Below are positions 62,709 through 64,000 of a stretch of DNA of 64,000 nt, piece by piece (position 1 is the stretch's first letter; each line of letters starts with the position of its first letter). The position numbers were made by a program, and so were the translations under genes. The notes below the pieces were generated by a model that had not been told where the DNA came from, ran no database searches, and saw only the letters and a program-made list of their open reading frames with translations. Source of the DNA: Paenibacillus sp. 19GGS1-52 (GTDB lineage Bacteria > Bacillota > Bacilli > Paenibacillales > Paenibacillaceae); NCBI RefSeq assembly GCF_022369515.1, contig NZ_CP059724.1, forward strand, positions 3,286,001 to 3,350,000. Direction: 5' to 3'.

Positions 62709-63597
62709 ATGGAGAAACGAAAATATGGCAGCACGGATATGCAAGTTAGCATACTGGGTTTTGGTGGCTCCGAGATTGGCGATCAGGATGAACAAACTGT
62801 AAACCGGCTGCTGAGTGGAGCACTCGAGGCTGGACTTAACCTTATTGATACAGCGGAATGTTACGGCCATAGTGAAGAACTGATTAGGCAAAGTACTTGC
62901 CGGTCGTCGCGATGAATATCATTTGTTCACGAAATGTGGGCATGCTGCAGGTCTCGAATTTGCTGATTGGGACCCTTTACTGCTGGAGCAAAGTATTGAC
63001 CGCAGTTTGAAGCGGTTGAACACGGAGTATGTGGACGTAATCCATCTTCATAGCTGCAGCGAGGAAATCCTGCGCCGAGGTGAAGTGATTCAGGTGCTCG
63101 AGCGCGCGAAACAGGCGGGGAAAACACGGTACATAGGGTACAGTGGCGATCGCAATGATGCCTTATATGCAGTACAGACGGGACTATTTGATAGTCTGGA
63201 AACTTCGGTGAATATAGCGGACCAGGAGGTTATCCAACGGACACTTGGTGAGGCGGCACGGCGCGGAATGGGTGTAACAGCCAAACGTCCTATCGCTAAT
63301 GTTGCCTGGGCATTTGAGACCATGAAGAAAGAAGAGTACCCTTATATTTATTGGAAACGTCTACAGGAGCTGAACTACAGTTTCCTTGAGGATGTGCAAA
63401 AAGGGGTTGAGATTGCGCTGCGCTTTGCGCTCAGCACACCTGGTGTTCATACGGCGATTGTAGGCACCAGAAATCCCGACCGCTGGGTCCAAAATGCCGC
63501 TCTACTTATGAAGGGCAACTTACCTCAAGAACAATATGACCAGATTCGCTCCCGCTGGCAGGAAATCGCCGGCAGTGATTGGGTAGGCCAGACGTGA
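62709..63597 (+). pseudogene. Aldo/keto reductase, interrupted by one frameshift
   Basis: An NADPH-dependent aldo/keto reductase. The first part has STDMQVSILGFGGSEIG and IDTAECYGHSEELI with the catalytic Asp and Tyr. After a shift near 62886 the second part has the catalytic Lys in HLFTKCG and HLHSC with the active-site His, then RYIGYSGD and a C-terminal STPGVHTAIVGTR. Dropping one base in ATTAGGC restores GKVLAGRRDEYHLFTKC. As it stands, translation ends at 62915. Error or true decay cannot be told apart. Confidence 0.8.
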
Positions 63598-63622
63598 GTT
63601 GGCGGTAATGAGCAAGTGTACG

Positions 63623-63654
63623 AAGACGTATTGCGTAATAGCAATACGTCTTTT
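63623..63654 (+). terminator. Terminator after the aldo/keto reductase
   Basis: A perfect 12-bp stem (AAGACGTATTGC against GCAATACGTCTT) around a 6-nt loop, followed by TTTT. Confidence 0.8.
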
Positions 63655-63674
63655 AGCTATTAACGTATTCTCAA

Positions 63675-63703
63675 TTGATAATGAATTTTAAGTGTGCTAT
63701 AAT
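63675..63703 (+). promoter_or_regulatory. Sigma-A promoter of the Rrf2-family gene
   Basis: TTGATA at 63675-63680 and TATAAT at 63698-63703 are 17 bp apart, 41 bp before the start codon. Confidence 0.75.
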
Positions 63704-63743
63704 TTGCTCATATAAATAAGTGAGAGAGGAACCTTGAGAAACC

Positions 63744-64000
63744 ATGGCGGAACTAAAACGATTCGGATACGGTCTGCAGGCATTAGTTGTGCTGGCTTCA
63801 CGTTCTGGACAATATTCCAGTACAGAAATCGCTGAGCTTATTAACGGTGAGGCGACGGCTCTTCGCAAAATCCTTTCCAGACTTACGGATGCCGGATTTA
63901 TTGAAGTGAGTCAGGGTAGAGGGGGCGGGTATACGTTAGCCAGAAGACCGGAGGATATTACTTTAGCGGAGGTCTACCGTTCACTACAGGATGATGGGGC
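63744..64000 (+). CDS. Rrf2-family transcriptional regulator (truncated by the window end)
   Basis: The visible 85 residues are the Rrf2 winged helix-turn-helix: FGYGLQALVVLASRSGQYSSTEIAELINGEATALRKILSRL (in segments), then AGFIEVSQGRGGGYTLARRPEDITLAEVYRSL. The YTLAR wing and the ITLAEV helix are family hallmarks. No Cys is seen so far, but the Fe-S or sensor Cys residues of this family lie further downstream and are cut off. It has its own sigma-A promoter. Confidence 0.85.
   Translation, partial: MAELKRFGYGLQALVVLASRSGQYSSTEIAELINGEATALRKILSRLTDAGFIEVSQGRGGGYTLARRPEDITLAEVYRSLQDDG

Overview
The window looks like chromosomal DNA of a low-to-moderate G+C, Gram-positive, endospore-type Firmicute, most likely Paenibacillus or a close relative. 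The evidence is strong AGGAGG-type ribosome sites, frequent TTG/GTG starts, a T-box leader before proS, WalR-type and sigma-W-type sites, and Bacillus-style gene families (YqjM-like oxidoreductase, pyrK-pyrD, XerS-like recombinase, YocH-like LysM-3D protein). The genus is inferred from family resemblance; no 16S rRNA or tRNA gene is present.

Layout. 0.1-6 kb: an esterase gene, then the complete pyruvate dehydrogenase operon pdhA-pdhB-pdhC-lpdA with a sigma-A promoter and a terminator. 6-10 kb: an S66 peptidase, a DUF4259 protein, a methyltransferase, then thyA-dfrA (thymidylate/folate cycle). 10-21 kb: a lone gltD, two chemoreceptors, a T-box-controlled proS and topB. 21-30 kb: a DsbA-like thiol protein, HAD hydrolase and ArsR-type regulator divergent from an MFS exporter, then a tight cluster of PhnC-like ATPase, FG-GAP-type lipoprotein, response regulator, histidine kinase and GNAT enzyme.

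30-37 kb is an AT-rich accessory island. It holds remnants of four insertion sequences (two ISL3, one IS630, one IS110), all broken by stops and frameshifts. Between them sit a secreted amidase-domain protein, a membrane-anchored coiled-coil protein and a small secreted protein. 37-44 kb is glycogen/maltodextrin metabolism: glgC divergent from glgB-glgA, which converges on a GH13 neopullulanase-type gene.

44-55 kb: a polar amino-acid ABC transporter with an internal attenuator-like hairpin, ppx and ppk1 whose 3' ends overlap, a LysM-3D wall protein with a WalR box upstream, a polysaccharide deacetylase, a YqjM-like oxidoreductase, and pyrK-pyrD in which pyrK is frameshifted at a G tract. 55-57.4 kb is the most interesting stretch: pspA, a DUF350 membrane protein and a DUF4178 protein behind a near-ideal sigma-W-type promoter, with 63-64 bp tandem repeats whose last bases run into a Shine-Dalgarno sequence. 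57.5-64 kb: a small unknown protein, moeA-mobB (molybdenum cofactor), a XerS-like recombinase, a GT14 glycosyltransferase, a GNAT enzyme, a frameshifted aldo/keto reductase and the start of an Rrf2-family regulator cut by the window end.

All calls rest on reading the sequence and translations by eye. No database search, alignment program or folding program was run.
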